A DNA stretch of 10,326 nt from CAYMRB01 sp964392615 (GTDB lineage: Bacteria; Planctomycetota; UBA8108), in assembly GCA_964392615.1 (NCBI GenBank), contig CAYMRB010000365.1, positions 1 to 10,326 of the forward strand. The letters are read 5' to 3'. Position numbers and translations under genes: made by a program. Shown one piece after another: positions 4,662-10,326 of the stretch. The notes beneath the pieces are model-generated. The model was not told the DNA's origin and made no database searches. It saw only the letters and a list, made by a program, of their open reading frames with translations. The stretch's first letter is position 1. The number at the start of each line of letters is the position of its first letter.

Positions 4662-7289
4662 ATGAAGGACCGCAAATCGGCAAGTTGCGAACGGTGCTGG
4701 CGGCAGCCGTGGGCCCGGCGCCGACGGGCAGCGCTGGGCGCGTTAATTCTTGCAGCCACGTCATTTGTGTCGTGCAGCAGCCGACGAGAGACGCCGTACC
4801 CGGCCCGCATCGATGAGGTCAGCGGCGACCACCAGGCCGGCCTCGCCGGCGCCCGACTCGAAGACCTCGTCGTGCGCGTGATGAGCCAACGCCACCGCGA
4901 CTTTCTCGGCCGTAAGGGCGCGCGCCTGCCGATGGGCGGAGTCACCGTGCGCTTCGAGGTCGAGGGAGCCGTCGGCGACTACGATCCGCCAGCCGGCGAA
5001 GACGGCGAGCCGGACCGCAGCGGCTACCCGGTCCTCGAAGACCCGAACCGGCCCGCCGCCGAGGGCGATGCGCCGCGGCGGCTCGAGGTCGTCACGGACA
5101 CGTCCGGCCAGGCTCGGGTCCGCATCCGCCTCGGCAATCGCACGGGCGACTTCCGCATCGAGGCCCGTGTCGACCGTCCGGAAAAGAAGAACCTGAAGGA
5201 GCACTTTCGCGTCGTCAGCGGCGTCGAGGCCCTGCCCGAGAAGACCGAGGCGAGGGTCGGCGAGAACGTCGACCTCGAGCTGCGCCTGACGGGCCCCGGC
5301 GGCGCCGACGATCCGCTCGAGGGTCGCGTCGTCCACTTCCGCGTCGTCGGACAACCCGGCGGACCCGGCGAAGGCGCCAGCATCCGGAACCAGCGCGGCG
5401 AGACGCTGCCCGACGGCCTGCGCACGGATTCGACGCTGACGGTCGGCGACCGACCGGGCACGTACGAGGTGCTCGCGGAGATCGAGGCGCACGACGGCGA
5501 CCCGCAGATCCGCGGCGTGCTCTTCACGGTCCGGGCGATCGATTGGCTCGTCGTGGTCGTGAAGATCGCCGGCGGGGCGCTCCTCTTCCTGCTCGGGGTA
5601 CGAATCCTCGCGAACGGGTTCCTGCTGGTGCTGAGCCCGCACCTGCACCTCGCGACGGGGGCGCTCGCGTCGAACCGCGTCCTCGGCTACCTCGGCGGCG
5701 TGCTGTCGGGAGTGACGTTCCAATCGTCCTCGAGCGTCACGACGTACCTCGTCAGCTTCGCGAACGGCGGGCTGCTGACCGGTCGGGGAGCGCTCGGCAT
5801 CCTGCTCGGCGTCAGCGTCGGCGCGACGGTCCTGCCGCAGGTCCTGTCGCTGCACCTCGACTTCCTCGTCGCGCCGCTCCTGGCGATCGGCCTGATCTGC
5901 CTGCTGTTGCCGCGTCGGGCCGGCAGACAATCGTGGGCCGGAGTATTCCTCGGCGCCGGTCTCGTGTTCGCGAGCTGGAGCCTGCTGGAGGCCGGAATCG
6001 GCCAGCTCGCGCTCAGCGACGCGTTCGTGGCGAACGTCCGTCCGGCCCTCGTCGGCTCGGTCGACAGCGTCGCCGAGTGGCCCGAGATGGCGCGGCGCTT
6101 CGGCGCGTGGCTCGGAATCGGGCTGGTCGGCGGCATGTTGCTGCGCACTTCGAACCTGATCGTCGTCCTGGCCGTCCTGCTCGCGGCGAAGGGGACGATC
6201 GACCCGACGACGGCGATGCCGCTGATCCTCGGGGCGAATGCCGGTTCGGCGCTCAACAGCTTCCTGCGTGCGCTCTTCAAGGTGCGCGAAGCGAAGCGGG
6301 TCGGCGCCGCGAGCTTCGTGCTCCACCTCTGCGGTCTACTCGTGTTCTCCGCGCTGTCGCTGATTCCCTATCAGGGTGCGCCGCTCTTCCTGTGGCTCGT
6401 CGAGTACGCGGCACCCGGCGTGCTGCTGCACCCGCTGCCGGAGAACGTCGAACAGCACGTCGCTGCTGCGCACACCGTATACAACCTCCTCGGCAGCGTC
6501 TTCTTCCTCACATTCCCGGCGTTGCTGGAACGCGTGACGCACCGAATCGTCCCGAGCCGAGCGAGCAGCGAGGAGCTCAAGCCCTATCGTCTCGACGAGA
6601 ACCTGATCGAGGTGCCGTCGCTCGCGTTGCGACAGGCCGTCGAAGAGTCGGCGTACTTGACCGAGCTATGCCGCAAGACGATCGCGGAGGCTTTCGACTC
6701 GTTCCGGTACGGCGACATGAGCCTGTCCGAGCAGGTCGTGCGCCGAGCCGAGGTCATCGCCGGCATCCACCGCGACGTCGGCCGATATCTGACGCTCGTC
6801 GGAGAGAACCAGCTATCCCGAGGCGACGCGAGCACGATCGAGGGACTCCAGACCGCGGCGGGCTGCCTCGCGCGCATCGGCGAATGCGGCGAGGGGCTGC
6901 GAGAGCTGACCGCGCGACGCATCGAGGAGAAGCTCGAGTCGAGCGAGGAAACCGACCGCGACCTCAGCGAGGTCTACGACCTCGTGATGGCGCAATTCGA
7001 CAACATCCTGGTCCTGTTGCGCCGCGCGGACAGCCGCGTGCAGGACAACGCGATCAAGATGGTCGAACGCCTCGCGAAGTTCCGCTCGCGCCTCGAGGTG
7101 GGCTGGCGCCAGCGCATCGAGCAGGAAGCCGCCGAGGACGACGCAGCGGCCAGCGACGCCGGCGATCAGATCATCGTCCACCTGCAGACGCTGATCTACC
7201 AGCAGGCGTTCGACAACCTGTTCCACGTCGCGAGCCATCTCGCGCACATCGCCGAGCGCATGCGGATTCTGTCGCCGGAACGCTTCTGA
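4662..7289 (+). CDS. Na+/phosphate cotransporter-family protein with lipobox, Ig-like domains and PhoU-like domain
   Basis: This 875-residue protein is much longer than the roughly 540 residues of a typical NptA/YjbB protein. Residues 1-38 have a basic n-region (RRRR at 19-22), a hydrophobic stretch and FVSC, a probable lipobox with Cys38. Residues about 47-155 and 168-292 resemble bacterial Ig-like (Big_1/invasin-type) domains, for example DEVSGDHQAG and VTDTSGQARVRIRLGNRTG. From residue 295 multiple hydrophobic helices form the Na+/Pi symporter core: LSGVTFQSSSSVTTYLVSFA (QSSS at 354), GANAGSALNSF (524) and AAHTVYNLLGSVFFLTF (about 602-618). The second QSSS appears degenerate (LLRTSN, 493-498). 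Residues about 640-870 are helical and charged, as in PhoU-like C-terminal domains of this family. Expected role: Na+-driven inorganic phosphate movement across the inner membrane. I chose ATG 4662 because the signal sequence follows it and an upstream ATG at 4557 would add a leader overlapping the divergent ppx-like gene. It is convergent with the DsbA-like gene, 23 nt apart. Confidence 0.88.
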   Translation: MKDRKSASCERCWRQPWARRRRAALGALILAATSFVSCSSRRETPYPARIDEVSGDHQAGLAGARLEDLVVRVMSQRHRDFLGRKGARLPMGGVTVRFEVEGAVGDYDPPAGEDGEPDRSGYPVLEDPNRPAAEGDAPRRLEVVTDTSGQARVRIRLGNRTGDFRIEARVDRPEKKNLKEHFRVVSGVEALPEKTEARVGENVDLELRLTGPGGADDPLEGRVVHFRVVGQPGGPGEGASIRNQRGETLPDGLRTDSTLTVGDRPGTYEVLAEIEAHDGDPQIRGVLFTVRAIDWLVVVVKIAGGALLFLLGVRILANGFLLVLSPHLHLATGALASNRVLGYLGGVLSGVTFQSSSSVTTYLVSFANGGLLTGRGALGILLGVSVGATVLPQVLSLHLDFLVAPLLAIGLICLLLPRRAGRQSWAGVFLGAGLVFASWSLLEAGIGQLALSDAFVANVRPALVGSVDSVAEWPEMARRFGAWLGIGLVGGMLLRTSNLIVVLAVLLAAKGTIDPTTAMPLILGANAGSALNSFLRALFKVREAKRVGAASFVLHLCGLLVFSALSLIPYQGAPLFLWLVEYAAPGVLLHPLPENVEQHVAAAHTVYNLLGSVFFLTFPALLERVTHRIVPSRASSEELKPYRLDENLIEVPSLALRQAVEESAYLTELCRKTIAEAFDSFRYGDMSLSEQVVRRAEVIAGIHRDVGRYLTLVGENQLSRGDASTIEGLQTAAGCLARIGECGEGLRELTARRIEEKLESSEETDRDLSEVYDLVMAQFDNILVLLRRADSRVQDNAIKMVERLAKFRSRLEVGWRQRIEQEAAEDDAAASDAGDQIIVHLQTLIYQQAFDNLFHVASHLAHIAERMRILSPERF

Positions 7290-7312
7290 GTTTCCCGCCT
7301 CTCGCGCGGCCC

Positions 7313-8134
7313 TCAGCGCGACTCGAGAGCAGACGTATCGGCGCGAGACTCGCGACTTCGCGCGAGCTCCGCCTCGATCTGCAGCTGCAGCTCTTCCCAG
7401 GTTCGCGCGCCGACCAACAGGCGGCCGTTGATCGCGAACGTCGGGACGCGCGCGATGCCGAGCCTCTGCGCCTCGGAGAGGTCGGCTGAGATCGCCGCTG
7501 CGGCTTCGCGCGACTGACGGTCGTCCTCGAACTGCTCCGCGTTGAGCCCGAGCGTGCGCGCGTGCTCGACGAGGCTCGCGTCGTCCAGCCGGTCCTGATG
7601 CCCGAACAGGAAGTCGTGCATCTCCCAGAACTTCCCCTGCACCGACGCAGCGAACGCGGCCTTGTGCGCGCCGAGCGCCTGCTTGTGCGTCGCGACAGGG
7701 AAGTGCTTGAAGACGACCCGGACCTCACCCGGATACTCGTTGACCGACCGCGTCAGCGCCGTCGCGAGGGTCGCACAGTGCGGGCATTGGAAGTCCGAGA
7801 ACTCGACGATCGTCACCGCCGCGTCGTCCGGACCGAGAGACGGCGACGTCGCGATATCGAGCTCCACTGAAGCTAACGCAGGATCGGACGACACCCCCGA
7901 CGTCGCCGGCAAGCGACGCTCGAGCTCGTCGAGCCGCTTGCGATCCCTGTCGACCAGAAGCGCCAGCCGCTTGAGAAGGGAAGCCTGCTCGTGCAGTCCG
8001 CGCGCGACCTCCTCCAGCCCGCTCTCGCGCAGACCCGGCGCGTCATCCGAGCCCGGCGTCTCGCTGCGACCGATCCACCAACCGGCGGCGAACGCGAGGA
8101 TCACGACCACTGCGATTCCGACGCTCTGTTGCAT
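7313..8134 (-). CDS. Membrane-anchored DsbA-like thioredoxin-fold protein
   Basis: This 273-residue protein has one N-terminal membrane segment (about residues 4-21, VGIAVVVILAFAAGWWIG), then a probable coiled coil (about 35-75, rich in Leu, Glu and Arg), then a DsbA/DsbG-type thioredoxin_4 domain (about 90-265). The redox motif is FSDFQCPHC with Cys117 and Cys120; CPHC is the DsbA active-site sequence. The cis-proline loop is RVPTFAING, with Pro231. VFKHFPVATHKQALGAHKAA and FWEMHDFLFGHQ are typical of this family. Expected role: oxidation or isomerisation of disulfides in periplasmic proteins while tethered to the inner membrane. The start at 8134 places the membrane helix at the N-terminus; a GTG at 8143 is possible and the Shine-Dalgarno is weak. 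The frame stays open upstream through Gly-Val repeats to 8314, which I reject as low-complexity read-through. It follows the YyaL-like gene by 116 nt in the same direction. Confidence 0.9.
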   Translation of the reverse strand: MQQSVGIAVVVILAFAAGWWIGRSETPGSDDAPGLRESGLEEVARGLHEQASLLKRLALLVDRDRKRLDELERRLPATSGVSSDPALASVELDIATSPSLGPDDAAVTIVEFSDFQCPHCATLATALTRSVNEYPGEVRVVFKHFPVATHKQALGAHKAAFAASVQGKFWEMHDFLFGHQDRLDDASLVEHARTLGLNAEQFEDDRQSREAAAAISADLSEAQRLGIARVPTFAINGRLLVGARTWEELQLQIEAELARSRESRADTSALESR

Positions 8135-8153
8135 GGCATTCACGGTTTCGAGC

Positions 8154-8237
8154 CCGACTCCGACTCCGACGCCGACACCGACTCCGACTCCGACTCCGAC
8201 ACCGCCACCGCCACCGCCGCCGCCCCCGCCCCCGACC
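8154..8237. repeat. Degenerate hexanucleotide tandem repeat before the DsbA-like gene
   Basis: Fourteen 6-nt units in perfect phase read CCG followed by A or C, then C, then any base, on the plus strand. The first eight are CCGACN and the next five CCGCCN, ending with CCGACC. It occupies most of the 116-nt gap between the YyaL-like stop and the DsbA-like start. On the transcribed minus strand the far half contains G-runs of 4, 5 and 5 followed by many GG pairs, so the leader RNA could form G-quadruplex-like or other stable structure. It is the reverse orientation of the unit at 37-114. Confidence 0.85.
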
Positions 8238-8250
8238 CCTACAACGCCGC

Positions 8251-10326
<2,076 letters not shown>

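Noticed and set aside
4559..4945. N-terminal extension of the ppx-like protein by about 129 residues
   Set aside because: The extension is Arg-rich and overlaps the cotransporter gene. GAGG six bases before the ATG at 4558 gives a better start, and the family length fits the short form.
7299..7329. Hairpin CTCTCG/CGAGAG at the convergent junction as a bidirectional terminator
   Set aside because: The 6-bp stem extends by three pairs only across a 3-nt bulge. It lies in the end of the DsbA-like gene and has no T-run on either strand.

Overview
The window is high-GC bacterial DNA, densely coding, with no rRNA, tRNA, CRISPR array, transposase or phage gene that I can see. The gene content (homodimeric-type pyruvate dehydrogenase E1, a lipobox-bearing transporter, a membrane-anchored DsbA-like protein) suggests a Gram-negative, high-GC lineage. 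Myxococcota, other former deltaproteobacteria or a similar group would fit, but the sequence alone does not settle it.

Layout. Positions 1-3127 (minus strand) hold a pyruvate dehydrogenase operon: aceE (E1), then after a 10-nt gap the N-terminal part of aceF (E2), which runs off the left edge inside its Thr/Ser-Pro linker. Positions 3128-3637 hold no convincing gene, but contain a strong intrinsic terminator that faces the plus strand and has no plus-strand gene before it. Positions 3638-4558 (minus) encode a divergent Ppx/GppA-type phosphatase. It is divergent from 4662-7289 (plus), a large Na+/phosphate cotransporter-family protein with an apparent lipoprotein signal, two Ig-like domains and a C-terminal PhoU-like domain. 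These two genes form a likely phosphate/polyphosphate pair, separated by about 100 bp. A convergent junction of 23 nt follows. Positions 7313-8134 (minus) encode a membrane-anchored DsbA-like thioredoxin-fold protein, and 8251-10326 (minus) a YyaL/SSP411-type protein (thioredoxin-like plus six-hairpin glycosidase-like domain) that lacks only its extreme N-terminus. The last two are probably co-transcribed.

The most unusual structure is a degenerate hexanucleotide tandem repeat found twice in opposite orientation: at 37-114, where it encodes the (Thr/Ser-Pro)n linker of E2, and at 8154-8237, where it fills the gap just before the DsbA-like gene and makes its presumed 5' leader very G-rich. Other points of interest are the Ig-domain/lipobox architecture and a degenerate second QSSS motif in the cotransporter, altered signature residues in the Ppx-like protein, a perfect TATAAT inside the start of the Ppx-like gene, and the orphan plus-strand terminator. 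I did not find a clearly new defence or mobile system here. The genes are mostly housekeeping families with unusual details.
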